Assembly (NCBI RefSeq): GCF_003628755.1
Contig: NZ_CP029256.1
Coordinates: 2,437,585-2,501,584 of the forward strand
Length of the DNA stretch: 64,000 nt
Direction of reading: 5' to 3'
DNA from: Christensenella minuta
GTDB lineage: Bacteria > Bacillota > Clostridia > Christensenellales > Christensenellaceae
Shown: piece by piece, positions 54,141 through 63,382 of the stretch
Layout of the letters: every line of letters begins with the position of its first letter
How positions within the stretch are numbered: the stretch's first letter is position 1
The notes under the pieces: generated by a model
What the model was told of the DNA's origin: nothing
Database searches by the model: none
Seen by the model: only the letters and a program-made list of their open reading frames with translations
Position numbers and translations under genes: made by a program

Positions 54141-55126
54141 TGTTTCGAGTAGACTATAACGGCGGCCTGGAGAAAAAATCCGTCAAAGAAGCGTTTGTAA
54201 AATTTATGAGATAGGCGCTTGGAGAAGACCGCGAAGTTGTGTATCTGGATGCAGACCTGATGAGCTGCACGGGCATGCTGGATGTAAGAAAAGAATATCC
54301 GGACCGCGTATTAAACTGCGGGATTCAGGAATGCAATATGGTCGGGGTTGCCGCGGGGATGTCCCTGATGGGGATGAAGCCGTTTATACACAGCTTTGCA
54401 GCGTTTGCCGTCAGGCGCCCGTTTGACCAAATATTCCTGTCGGTTGCATATGCAGATAAAAGTATCCATATTATCGGGAGCGACCCAGGGGTAAGACAGT
54501 CGTTCAACGGCGGAACACATATGTCGTTTGAAGATGTCGCGCTGATGCAGACCGTGCCGCATGCACACATTTTTGATATTACGGATACGACAAACCTGCT
54601 GTCCGTATTGCGGCAGACAAAAGACCGGAAAGGTGTGTTTTACTACCGGATGCCCCGGGAGGAAGTGGAAAAAGTGTATTCCAGCGATTCCGAAATGGAG
54701 ATCGGAAAGGGGAATATACTGCGGGAAGGAGGCGACGCCTCTGTGATTGCCTGCGGGCTGCTGGTGCCGGCTGCGCTGGCTGCAGCGGAAATTCTTGAGA
54801 AGGAAGGAATTTTGATCCGTGTGGTGGATATGTTTACCATCAAGCCTCTTGACCGTGAATTGGTGATAGATTGCGCCAAGAAAACGGGGACGATCGTAAC
54901 GGCTGAAAATGCTTCGGTTTACGGCGGACTTGGCAGCGTGGTAGCGGATGCGGTTGCACAGGAATACCCGGTGCATGTACGGCACATTGGCGTGAAGGAC
55001 GAATTTGGGGAAGTTGGGCCGGAGGATTACCTGTGCAGGCGGTTTGGCTTTACGCCGGAAAATATTGCAAAAGTTGTGAAAGAGGCCGTCACAATAAAAT
55101 TGCAAGAGGCTCTGACAATTAAATAA
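54140..55126 (+). pseudogene. Transketolase C-terminal subunit with in-frame TAG
   Basis: From ATG 54140 (or 54137) the frame reads MFRVDYNGGLEKKSVKEAF, then VKFMR, a TAG at 54212-54214, then ALGEDREVVYLDADLM without any frame change. A Gln (CAG) is expected at the stop. The remainder is a normal pyrimidine-binding and C-terminal domain (CGIQECNMVGVAAGM with the TPP-activating Glu; VRRPFDQIFLSV; VRVVDMFTIKPLD-like region). A GTG at 54239 could restart translation but would lack the first 33 residues. Either a recent nonsense mutation, amber suppression or a base-call error. Confidence 0.88.
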
Positions 55127-55154
55127 ATCAAGAGATCAAAAAGGAGAAAAGAAA

Positions 55155-56348
55155 ATGGCGGAAAGAATTATTGTAGGCGCGGATCCGTGCGGAATCATGA
55201 TAAAAGAAGAGGTAAAAAAGTATTTGCAGGATACCGGATATGAAGTAACAGACGTAGGCAGTATGCCGGACGGGACGGAAGTGGATTATTATGAGGTAGG
55301 CGCCCGCGTGGGGGCGAGGGTTTCGTCGGGCGAATTCAAAAGAGGCTTCCTGTTTTGCGGAACGGGAATGGGCGTCAGCATTGTGGCAAATAAATTTCAG
55401 GGAGTTTATTGCGGGCTGTGCGAAAGCGTGGAAACAGCAAAGCTGTGCAGGACGATTAACAATTGTAACGTGCTTGCCATAGGCGGCTTTCTGATTGGCG
55501 GATTCAAGGCGGTTGAAATGGCGAAGGCGTTTTTGGAAACGGCGTTTACAGAAAATTTTTCTGCGGCGCCGCCGGAGTTTTTGCGGAAGGCGTACCAATG
55601 CATCGGGGAAATAGAAACGAATCTGTATAATCAAAATACAAGGCAAGGAGAAAATGAAACAGTGGAATTGATGCTAAATTGTGAAGACCCCAAAATTTTA
55701 GGCAAGTATTTTGACCTGTACCCCATTATTGACGGAGTGACAACGAACCCGCTGATGATTTCCCGTGCGGGGAAGGTGGATTTTTTTGACTACATCAGAC
55801 GGTTGAGGCTGGCAGCCGGAGAACGCAAGCTGATGGCACAGGTCACCTCTTCCGATTGTCAGACTATGGTGCAAGAAGCGGAATTGATACGGCAGGCGGG
55901 CGGAGACGGTATGTTTGTTAAAATCCCGGCGATAGAGGAAGGAATCCGGGCGATGGAGATACTGAGCAAAAAAGGATATAATATCACCGCGACAGTCGTC
56001 GGATCGTTTGGGCAGGGAATGGCCGCCCTGAAGGCGGGCGCAAAATATGTAGCGGTATTTTATGGCCCGATGGAAAGCAAGGGAATGAATCCCTGTGCTG
56101 TAATCAAACGGTTGGCGGCCTATATTCAAGCCAGTGGATGCGAAGGAAGGATACTGGCCGCGGGCTGCAAGGACCTTGAGGCATGCGGGAAGGCGATGAA
56201 GGCAGGGGCCACCGCATTTACTGTAGATCCTGAAACATTGACAAAAGGTATGACGTCTCCTGTTACGAAAGAATACGCCGCGAATTTCAAAAAGGCATGG
56301 GAAGGCGTACATGGGATTGGCGTAAACATTACGGACCTAAAAAAATAA
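55155..56348 (+). CDS. RpiB/LacAB-like isomerase fused to TalC-like transaldolase
   Basis: A 397-aa two-domain enzyme. Residues 1-155 follow the RpiB/LacB fold (IIVGADPCGIMIKEEVKKYL, FLFCGTGMGVSIVANKFQGV with the catalytic Cys region, NNCNVLAIGG). Residues 165-390 follow the small transaldolase/fructose-6-phosphate aldolase family (PIIDGVTTNPLMISRAG, FVKIPAIEEGIRAMEIL with the Schiff-base Lys near 258, KAGAKYVAVFYGPMESKG). RpiB-typical histidines in DHAG and QHND are replaced (DPCG, TINN), so the isomerase substrate may not be ribose 5-phosphate. AAGGAG precedes the ATG. Last gene of the operon. Confidence 0.88.
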   Translation: MAERIIVGADPCGIMIKEEVKKYLQDTGYEVTDVGSMPDGTEVDYYEVGARVGARVSSGEFKRGFLFCGTGMGVSIVANKFQGVYCGLCESVETAKLCRTINNCNVLAIGGFLIGGFKAVEMAKAFLETAFTENFSAAPPEFLRKAYQCIGEIETNLYNQNTRQGENETVELMLNCEDPKILGKYFDLYPIIDGVTTNPLMISRAGKVDFFDYIRRLRLAAGERKLMAQVTSSDCQTMVQEAELIRQAGGDGMFVKIPAIEEGIRAMEILSKKGYNITATVVGSFGQGMAALKAGAKYVAVFYGPMESKGMNPCAVIKRLAAYIQASGCEGRILAAGCKDLEACGKAMKAGATAFTVDPETLTKGMTSPVTKEYAANFKKAWEGVHGIGVNITDLKK

Positions 56349-56356
56349 TAAATAAT

Positions 56357-56402
56357 AAAAGATGGCTGTCTTAAATTTCCGGTTTGAGGCAGCCATCTTT
56401 TA
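56357..56402 (+). terminator. Terminator of the ROK-controlled operon
   Basis: AAAAGATGGCTG pairs with CAGCCATCTTTT across an 18-20 base loop. Confidence 0.85.
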
Positions 56403-56626
56403 TCGTTGTCATTATGCGTTCTGAGAATAATAAGGAAGTGCGGCCGGGACAAAAAAATATACCTGCGGGCGGTATGAAAATAGTACAGCCGTCCATGCTG
56501 CAGCTATATCTGGCCTGTTTTGACCGGAACTATTGAGATAGTTTCGGCCGTGGGATAGGAATGAATTTCAACTAGAATCGCTTTTGCGAAAATGTAGAAG
56601 CCGCCCCGGGACAGGGTAAGCGCATC

Positions 56627-57832
56627 CTACGCATCCGCAAGCTCCTTTTTACACTTGGCGCACAGGGCCGCCATCACCGCGACGCTAACCGCAAACACGG
56701 CAATAAACACGTTCAGCGGCAGCTGGAGGCCGGAAGTCTCGGCGAGAGCGCCGATCAGGGCAGGGGCCACCATCCCACCGATATTGAACGCAAACACGGC
56801 AAGGGAGGTTGCGGACGCCTTGCGCGTGGGGAAAAGCGCGGTAGAGATCATCACGACGCTGACCACGTTGAGCGCGCAGAATGCGCCGCCGAGGGCGGTC
56901 AGCACCATGGCAATGGGCGCGGATGCGATATTAACGGCGCCGAACATGCAAACAATGCTGATAATACTGAATAGTACGTACACGCGCTGCGGCTGGAGCT
57001 TGCGGAAAATGAAAGGTCCCAAAAGCCGCATGGCGAGCGTTCCCACATAATAAAGCGTAAGCATGAGCGCCGCCATTTCTACGGAAAAACCGCGGACGGT
57101 GGAGAAGAACGCCGGATACCACGCCGCCGTGGCTGTGGTAAAGCAGGAAAAAAGTCCGCAGCCCAAAAGGATCACCCACGACTTTGGGGATTTGAAAATT
57201 TCGGCCGGATTTTCTTTCGCATTTTGCGCAATGGAGGTCAGGTCTACCTTGGAAAGCTCGGGCGTTGCCTTTTTCAGGGAAAGCGTATATACCAGCGTAA
57301 CGGCAAGGGAGAGGATTCCGACAAACAGGAAGGGATTCACAAAGCTATGCGAATCCCCGGGGGAAAGCATTGCGGCCATCATGATCGGCCCGATCATGGT
57401 ACCCGCGCCAAAAAAGATCTGCACCATGGGGAGCAGCGTTTTGGTCTTATCCGGGAAGTATTCCGTAACGGTCGCCTGACCCATGACGTCGATTACCGTA
57501 TAGCCAATGCCGGAAAGGAGCGCGCATACGCATACGATCAGGTAAGGCGGGGCGAATCCGACGAGCGTCGTTGCGATCCCGAGGATAAGGACGCCGAAGG
57601 CGACGATACGCGGCTTGAAAAAGCGCTCGCCCAGCAGTGCGCAGAAAAGCGCGGCGGCGATCCCGCCGATGCTTCCCACCATGGTAAAAATTCCCTGCGC
57701 GCTTGTACCGATGCTGTAAAAATCCATCATAGTGGTGGAAAGCGTGCCGAACAGCACGACGTACAGCGCGTAACAAACAAAGGTCGCAAGAAGGATGATC
57801 GTGTAAAACTGCGTTGTTTTCTGTTTTTGCAT
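56627..57832 (-). CDS. MFS transporter
   Basis: A 401-aa protein with about 12 membrane helices (FYTIILLATFVCYALYVVLF first; GIGYTVIDVMGQATVTEYF; VFAFNIGGMVAPALIGAL late), of the major facilitator superfamily in the sugar/organic acid group. ATG 57832 follows AGGAGC. The longer frame to 57976 lacks a site. Divergent from the aldo/keto reductase gene with which it may share regulation. Substrate unknown. Confidence 0.92.
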   Translation of the reverse strand: MQKQKTTQFYTIILLATFVCYALYVVLFGTLSTTMMDFYSIGTSAQGIFTMVGSIGGIAAALFCALLGERFFKPRIVAFGVLILGIATTLVGFAPPYLIVCVCALLSGIGYTVIDVMGQATVTEYFPDKTKTLLPMVQIFFGAGTMIGPIMMAAMLSPGDSHSFVNPFLFVGILSLAVTLVYTLSLKKATPELSKVDLTSIAQNAKENPAEIFKSPKSWVILLGCGLFSCFTTATAAWYPAFFSTVRGFSVEMAALMLTLYYVGTLAMRLLGPFIFRKLQPQRVYVLFSIISIVCMFGAVNIASAPIAMVLTALGGAFCALNVVSVVMISTALFPTRKASATSLAVFAFNIGGMVAPALIGALAETSGLQLPLNVFIAVFAVSVAVMAALCAKCKKELADA

Positions 57833-57990
57833 AAGTTGCTCCTGAAGTTTTTGAAAAGTTCCTTTTACTATTATACCCGCTGCGGGCTGTGATTGCCATT
57901 GATTTCTCGCTGAAAAACGTTTAAGATTAAAACAGGCAGGGTATGAATGACCCGTGCGACCGTATCGGGCACACAAAAGGAGGGGTTCAA

Positions 57991-58842
57991 GTGAAAGGTT
58001 TAATGGAGACGTTTACATTGACAAATGGCGTGGAGATTCCATGCGTAGGCTTCGGCACATGGCAGACGCCCGACGGCGAGACGGCGGTGCAGGCGGTCAA
58101 GGCCGCGCTGGAAGATGGATACCGCCATATCGACGCGGCGGCGATTTATGGGAACGAAGAAAGCGTCGGCAGGGCAATTGCGGAATCAGGCGTTCCGCGC
58201 GGCGAGCTGTTTGTGACCAGCAAACTGTGGAATGACGAGCATGGATACGAAACGACGCTGCGCGCGTTCGACAAGACTCTGAAGGACCTTGGGCTCGAGT
58301 ATCTCGACCTGTACCTGATCCACTGGCCGGTCCCGGCGAAATTCAAAAACAATTGGCAGAAAAAGAACGCCGAGACATGGCAGGCCTTTGAAGAGCTTTA
58401 TAAGGAAGGGCGCGTCCGCGCAGTTGGCGTAAGCAATTTTCTTCCGCACCATGTGGAAGAGCTGAAAAAGACAGCGGAGATTATGCCTATGGTAAACCAG
58501 ATCGAATATCATCCGGGGCTGATGCAAAAGGAACTCGTGGAGTATTCGCAGAAGGAAGGAATGCTGATCGAGGCCTACAGTCCGCTTGGCACGGGCAAAA
58601 TGCTCGGCAATGAAACGCTGAAAGGCATCGCGGACAAATACGGGAAGTCCGTAGCGCAGGTCTGCATCCGCTGGGTGCTCCAGAACGGCGTACTGCCGCT
58701 TCCGAAGTCGGTGACCCCATCGAGGATCGCAGACAATGCCAGGGTGTTCGATTTTGAGATCGCGGCGGACGATATGGCGGTGATCGATGCGATGGTCGAT
58801 CCGGACGGCCCCACCAACGACCCGGATAATTTCCCGCTGTAA
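57991..58842 (+). CDS. Aldo/keto reductase
   Basis: A 283-aa NADPH-dependent carbonyl reductase of the AKR5 type. The catalytic tetrad is visible: Asp/Tyr in YRHIDAAAIYGNEESVG near 45-50, Lys in VTSKLWN near 77, His in YLIHWPVP near 109. The NADPH region is LPKSVTPSRIADNARVF. GTG 57991 sits 6 bases after AAGGAGGGG and is preferred to ATG 58003, which is 17 bases away. It could reduce a sugar aldehyde, glyoxal or similar compound. Confidence 0.92.
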   Translation: MKGLMETFTLTNGVEIPCVGFGTWQTPDGETAVQAVKAALEDGYRHIDAAAIYGNEESVGRAIAESGVPRGELFVTSKLWNDEHGYETTLRAFDKTLKDLGLEYLDLYLIHWPVPAKFKNNWQKKNAETWQAFEELYKEGRVRAVGVSNFLPHHVEELKKTAEIMPMVNQIEYHPGLMQKELVEYSQKEGMLIEAYSPLGTGKMLGNETLKGIADKYGKSVAQVCIRWVLQNGVLPLPKSVTPSRIADNARVFDFEIAADDMAVIDAMVDPDGPTNDPDNFPL

Positions 58843-58967
58843 ATGAAGCTTTCTATCCGGAAACGGGAGGAGCGGCGTTGGTTAGCCCGCTCCTTTTTCG
58901 CATACACGGGAAGCGGAGGTAATATGGTATGAATGGATGCAGAGGATTTAGTGCGGAGGAAACAGGT

Positions 58968-59912
58968 ATGAAATTTGTTGCGGTCGAGCCGCTGGGCGTG
59001 GAGGAAGAAACGCTGCGGAAAATGGCGGAACGGGCGCTTCCGGACGGAGCTGAAATCGTGCTTTATGATACGCGCACGACGGATGCGGGGGAACTGATCC
59101 GGCGGGGCAAGGATGCGGACGTGATCGCGGCCGCGAACCTGCCGCTTTCGGCGGAGGTGATAGACGGGTGTGAAAAACTGAAGCTGCTCAGCGTGGCGTT
59201 TACGGGCGTCGACCACATTGCGCTCGATGCGTGCCGCAGAAACGGCGTTATGGTGTGCAACAGCGCGGGATATTCGACCGCCGCGGTCGCCGACCTTGTA
59301 TTCGGCATGCTGATCGCGTTGGAACGGAAGCTCGTCGACTGTGATAAAGCCGCGCGTACAGGCAAAGCAGGGAATGGGCTTGTGGGAAACGAACTTGAAG
59401 GGAAAACCTTCGGCGTGGTCGGCACGGGGGCCATCGGCCGGCGGGTGGCGCGGATCGCCGCGGCGTTTGGCTGCGAGGTGCTCGCATACAGCCGCACGAA
59501 AAAGGAACTCCCGGAAGTCCGTTATACGGAGCTTCCGGAGCTGCTCGCCGCCTGCGATATTATATCCCTGCATGTGCCGCTTACGGACGGAACGCGGGGC
59601 ATGATCGGGGAAAAAGAGCTTGGAATGATGAAACGCGGCGCGGTGCTGGTGAATACGGCGCGCGGGCCGATTGTGGACGGGGCGGCGCTTGCGCGGGCCC
59701 TGCGCGGGGGAAAGCTCGGCGGGGCGGCAGTCGACGTCTTCGATTCGGAGCCGCCGCTCGCGGAGGACGAACCTCTTTTGCACGCGCCGCATACGCTGCT
59801 TGCACCGCATGTGGGATTCGCAACCCAGGAGGCGCTGCTGAAACGCGCGGTGATCGCGATGGAAAATGTGGCAAAATGGCTGGCGGGAACGCCTCAGAAC
59901 AGGATCATATAA
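58968..59912 (+). CDS. D-isomer-specific 2-hydroxyacid dehydrogenase
   Basis: A 314-aa NAD-dependent dehydrogenase. Nucleotide motif GVVGTGAIGRRVARI near 144. Catalytic Arg in NTARGPIVDG near 226, Glu in DVFDSEPPLAEDEPL near 254 and His in LAPHVGFATQEA near 278 are all present, so it is expected to be active on a 2-keto acid/2-hydroxy acid such as hydroxypyruvate or glyoxylate. Start ATG 58968 behind GGAGGA. Confidence 0.92.
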   Translation: MKFVAVEPLGVEEETLRKMAERALPDGAEIVLYDTRTTDAGELIRRGKDADVIAAANLPLSAEVIDGCEKLKLLSVAFTGVDHIALDACRRNGVMVCNSAGYSTAAVADLVFGMLIALERKLVDCDKAARTGKAGNGLVGNELEGKTFGVVGTGAIGRRVARIAAAFGCEVLAYSRTKKELPEVRYTELPELLAACDIISLHVPLTDGTRGMIGEKELGMMKRGAVLVNTARGPIVDGAALARALRGGKLGGAAVDVFDSEPPLAEDEPLLHAPHTLLAPHVGFATQEALLKRAVIAMENVAKWLAGTPQNRII

Positions 59913-59922
59913 AAAGCGGGAA

Positions 59923-59954
59923 GCCGCCTTGGAAATGGACAGGGCGGTTTTTTT
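59923..59954 (+). terminator. Terminator after the hydroxyacid dehydrogenase gene
   Basis: CCGCC and GGCGG around a 14-base loop, followed by seven T residues. Confidence 0.75.
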
Positions 59955-60037
59955 GTTAAATTGACGCCAAAAAAGAGAAATGCGGCGCGGAAAGCCGGGT
60001 TCTGTGGTATACTGAAACAATACAATACAAGTATAGG

Positions 60038-62203
60038 TTGGTATACGGGGTGTTTCACGCAGCTGCAAAACTTTTCCAAAGGTTCCTGGATACGATCGAA
60101 AACAGCAAAGTATCCCGCGCGATCCGCAAAGGGCTTATTACTGCAATACCGGTTCTGATGATCGGCTCTATCGCGCTTATTTTGCTGAGCCTGCCGGTCG
60201 ATACCTACCAGGCGTTTCTCGCTGCCTTTGGCGGAGGAGTCCTGGGGCGGGTACTGAGCCTCGTGCACAGCGCTGCGTTTGATTTTTTGGCAATCGTCTT
60301 TCTGATTACGATCAGCTACAGCTACGCGCAGCTTTGCAGCAATAAAATGTCGATGCGGATCGGCGTTCCTGTAGTGGCGCTGTGTTGCTTTATGATTATG
60401 TCGGGCGCGGGCACGGAAAGCTTTTCCCTGTCGAATTTTGGGGTCAACGGCCTTTTTATCGCGATTTTGACGGCTGTTTTTTCCAGTGTGCTTTTTATAA
60501 AGCTTTCATCCGTACCCGGGTTGGCCACGCAGGTTTATGCGGACGGAACGAATCACGATTTCAGGACGGCGTTTTCCATGATATTGCCCGGCGCGCTTGT
60601 GTTGCTCATATTTGCGTCCGTAAATTATGTACTGACAGATATCTTAGGGGCGGGGAATTTACCCGATTTGCTTGCTGACGCAATGATCCGTCTCTTCATG
60701 GGTCTTGGAAAGGGACTGCTCTCCGGGATACTGTTCGTGTTTTTCCTCGGGACATTCTGGTTTTTCGGGATTCACGGCGGCAATGTCATGGACAATGTTT
60801 CGCAGCAGTATTTTGCGGGAAACGTGGATATTAATACCGCAAATATCGCCGCCGGCCTTCCGCCTACGGAAATTTTGAGCAAAACCTTTTTTGACGTATT
60901 TGTATTTATGGGAGGCTGCGGGGCGATTTTGTGCCTCGTAATCGCAATCATCCTGTTTTCACGCAGAAGGAGCGTCAGGGATATCGCCAAGATGGGCGTT
61001 GCCCCGACGATATTCAACATCAACGAATTTGTAATCTTCGGTCTTCCGGTGGTGCTCAATCCTGTGTTTTTTATCCCGTTTGTCGTCACGCCGATCGCAA
61101 TTACAGTGATCTCTTACCTGGCCGTTTCCCTCGGAATCGTGCCCTACGTAACGCAAACGGTGGAGTGGACGACGCCGGCAATCCTGAGCGGCTATGTGGC
61201 GACCGGCTCCGTTGCGGGAAGCCTTCTGCAAATCGTCAATATTGCGGTAGGGGTGCTGATTTACCGTCCGTTTATCAGGCTGTACGAGAAAAAGCAGGTC
61301 GTCAATATGAAAAAGGATATTCTGGAATTGACGGAACTCCTTTGCGAAACGGAAAAAGGGAACAAGCCGCCGTGGTTTCTAAACCGCAGCGGCCATCTTG
61401 GCTCGGTTGCGAAAATGCTGGTGACAGACCTTCGGCATGCGATCAAAACGCATCAATTGACGCTTTACTATCAGCCGCAGGTCAAAAGTACGGGAGAGTG
61501 CTTCGGGGCGGAGGCGCTGCTGCGCTGGAGGCATGAGATTGGAGGATTTATTTCACCGCCGCTGATGATAGAGCTGGCACGGGAAGCGGGATTCCTGGGC
61601 GAGCTGGAATGGGAAATACTGGATATGGCCTGCGCCGGACTCCGTGGCTTTTGCGAGAGGCTGGGCAGGGATTTCGGCCTTTCCTTTAACATCACGCCCG
61701 ATACGCTGAAGGACAAGGACTTTTTTGGACAGCTGCAGGAGATCGCGCGGAGGAACGCAGCCGATCCGCATAATTTGTGGATCGAGGTGACCGAGCAGGC
61801 GGTCCTTTCGGATACGCCGGAGCTTGCGCAAACGATGGACCGGTTGCGCCGGGCCGGCTATAGGCTCTCCCTCGATGATTTCGGAATGGGACATACGTCG
61901 CTGCTTTATTTGCAAAACAACCAGTTCGATCAAGTAAAGCTCGATGGTTCGATTGTACGGGATATGCTGCAAAACAAGCGCTCCTGCGATATCATTTCGT
62001 CTATCGTCTATCTGGGGAAGTCGCTTCATTTCTCAGTGCTGGCGGAATATGTGGAGGTACCTGAGCAGCGTGAAAAGCTGCTTGAACTGGGTTGCAATGA
62101 ATTCCAGGGATACCTGTTCAGCAGGCCGCTTCCGCAGGATGAGCTGGCAGGGCTGGTCCTGAAATGGCGGGAACGGCTGCAGGGGAACCATAAAGCGGAT
62201 TAA
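60038..62203 (+). CDS. PTS EIIC-like membrane domain fused to EAL phosphodiesterase
   Basis: A 721-aa fusion. Residues 1-420 form a lactose/cellobiose-type PTS EIIC with about ten membrane segments (SRAIRKGLITAIPVLMIGSI; FWFFGIHGGNVMDNV; VAPTIFNINEFVIFGLPVV). Residues 460-715 form an EAL domain with all catalytic motifs: EALLRW near 492, FNITPDTL, IEVTEQAV, LSLDDFGMGHTSLLYL near 612, VKLDGSIV and LAEYVE, QGYLFSRPL. EIIA and EIIB are absent, so the EIIC part is probably a sugar sensor controlling c-di-GMP hydrolysis. The start is uncertain (TTG 60038; GTG 60050 possible). TGG-TATACT at 60005-60013 is a likely extended -10. Confidence 0.92.
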   Translation: MVYGVFHAAAKLFQRFLDTIENSKVSRAIRKGLITAIPVLMIGSIALILLSLPVDTYQAFLAAFGGGVLGRVLSLVHSAAFDFLAIVFLITISYSYAQLCSNKMSMRIGVPVVALCCFMIMSGAGTESFSLSNFGVNGLFIAILTAVFSSVLFIKLSSVPGLATQVYADGTNHDFRTAFSMILPGALVLLIFASVNYVLTDILGAGNLPDLLADAMIRLFMGLGKGLLSGILFVFFLGTFWFFGIHGGNVMDNVSQQYFAGNVDINTANIAAGLPPTEILSKTFFDVFVFMGGCGAILCLVIAIILFSRRRSVRDIAKMGVAPTIFNINEFVIFGLPVVLNPVFFIPFVVTPIAITVISYLAVSLGIVPYVTQTVEWTTPAILSGYVATGSVAGSLLQIVNIAVGVLIYRPFIRLYEKKQVVNMKKDILELTELLCETEKGNKPPWFLNRSGHLGSVAKMLVTDLRHAIKTHQLTLYYQPQVKSTGECFGAEALLRWRHEIGGFISPPLMIELAREAGFLGELEWEILDMACAGLRGFCERLGRDFGLSFNITPDTLKDKDFFGQLQEIARRNAADPHNLWIEVTEQAVLSDTPELAQTMDRLRRAGYRLSLDDFGMGHTSLLYLQNNQFDQVKLDGSIVRDMLQNKRSCDIISSIVYLGKSLHFSVLAEYVEVPEQREKLLELGCNEFQGYLFSRPLPQDELAGLVLKWRERLQGNHKAD

Positions 62204-62215
62204 GAAAGGGAAGAT

Positions 62216-62256
62216 GCCCTGGAGCGCTGCGGCAGGCGGCGCTCCAGGGCTTTTTT
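62216..62256 (+). terminator. Terminator after the EIIC-EAL gene
   Basis: GCCCTGGAGCGC and GCGCTCCAGGGC, a perfect 12-bp stem, then TTTTTT. Confidence 0.92.
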
Positions 62257-62323
62257 GCGGCCCATGAAACCGTATGCGCGCGGGCACGGCGTGTTTGTGG
62301 AGTATGGAATTATTTATGGTAAG

Positions 62324-62366
62324 TCACGCGAAAACGTTTGACAGTCATATGACTGCGTGATATAAT
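62324..62366 (+). promoter_or_regulatory. Consensus promoter with palindromic spacer before the DUF1836 gene
   Basis: TTGACA (62338-62343), 17 bp, TATAAT (62361-62366). The spacer contains CAGTCATATGACTG (62342-62355), a perfect palindrome, and TCACGC (62324) with GCGTGA (62355) forms an outer pair. A repressor bound here would block a promoter that is otherwise at full consensus. Confidence 0.8.
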
Positions 62367-62529
62367 GTGGATATAAAAGGATAAAAGACATCTGCGCGGC
62401 CTGCCCAAAACGGCAAGCGGGCCCCGGGTATCAACATGATGGAAACGGTGGGCCGGACGGTACGCGCCCGCCGAAAGCTGCACCGGGCTGCGGGAAGCGC
62501 GGGTTCCGGCAGGGGAGGGCTGATCGCCA
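62367..62529 (+). other. Leader before the DUF1836 gene
   Basis: About 160 nt, GC-rich, without a gene I can support. It ends in GGGGAGGG, the ribosome-binding site for 62530. Confidence 0.4.
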
Positions 62530-63066
62530 ATGGTACGGTTTTTACCGGGCACAACAGTCGAGATGAATATAGATCACGGTATACAGGATTTCCTGAGCTC
62601 CCTGTTTGCGGCAAACGGCCTGGTGCTTTCACAGGTGCTGCAGCTGACGGGGCTTTCGGCGCACACGGTCCAAAACTGGGTCAAACGGAAATTTGTATCC
62701 CCGCCCGTGAACAAGAAATACGACTGCGGCCAGTTTTGTACGATCGTGATGATTAATATGATGAATGATATTTTCCAGATCGACCAGGTGACGCGGATGA
62801 TCCGATATGTTGAAACCATATGCGGAAAGGGCGCCCCTGCCCTGATCTACACCTGCTTTATCGACCTCCTGCGCCGGGTGCCGGGAGATGCGATCCGTGA
62901 AGCGACGGGCATCGACGACATCATAGCGGAGGTGGTCGGCGGAAAGGTGCCGGACGGGCTCGAGGCGGGCGAGAGGCTGAAGAAGGTGCTGAAGGTCATG
63001 CTGCTCACGCATCTGTCCGCACAGATCAAGGCGGAAGCAAACCAGCTTCTGGGCGCGCTGGAATGA
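62530..63066 (+). CDS. DUF1836 domain protein, probable DNA-binding regulator
   Basis: 178 aa. The N-terminal half has a MerR-like helix-turn-helix feel (LVLSQVLQLTGLSAHTVQNW then VKRKFVSPPVNKKYDCGQF, about 31-68), the core of DUF1836 proteins of Clostridia and Bacilli. A helical C-terminus follows. The start at 62530 is supported by GGGGAGGG. An internal ATG at 62563 (MNIDHGIQDF) is an alternative. The palindrome in its promoter could be its own binding site. Regulatory targets unknown. Confidence 0.85.
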   Translation: MVRFLPGTTVEMNIDHGIQDFLSSLFAANGLVLSQVLQLTGLSAHTVQNWVKRKFVSPPVNKKYDCGQFCTIVMINMMNDIFQIDQVTRMIRYVETICGKGAPALIYTCFIDLLRRVPGDAIREATGIDDIIAEVVGGKVPDGLEAGERLKKVLKVMLLTHLSAQIKAEANQLLGALE

Positions 63067-63382
63067 GAACCGGGCTTTGCGGGCCGGATTGCGCGGGAGT
63101 AGGAAAGGCGGAAGCTGCGTTTTTCCTATTCCCACGGTTAACCGCAAAAGACGGCGAAAGCCGTGCTGTGACGGGAATAAATAGGAAAGGCGCTCTTGCG
63201 CGGAATAAGAGGAATATGCGTTTCTTCTGGAAGCGGGTTTCTGCGGGCGCTTCTAAGGCTGGCCCCCGCAGGACTCAAACGCAGTGGGTTCTGCGGGAAG
63301 AAGGAGCAGCCGCACGAAGCTGCGCCCAGGGAACACAACGAGGAAAGAGGCGCGGGTTGCGCACAGGAAGGAGGTATAGTAT
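63067..63382 (+). other. Intergenic region
   Basis: No gene seen. Contains the palindrome CGGTTAACCG (63135-63144) and AAGGAGG at 63368, the ribosome-binding site of the next gene. Otherwise nothing recognised. Confidence 0.4.

Noticed and set aside
58575-60068. 497-codon minus-strand frame
   Set aside because: It runs antisense across two convincing dehydrogenase/reductase genes and their terminator. Composition is typical of an antisense shadow.
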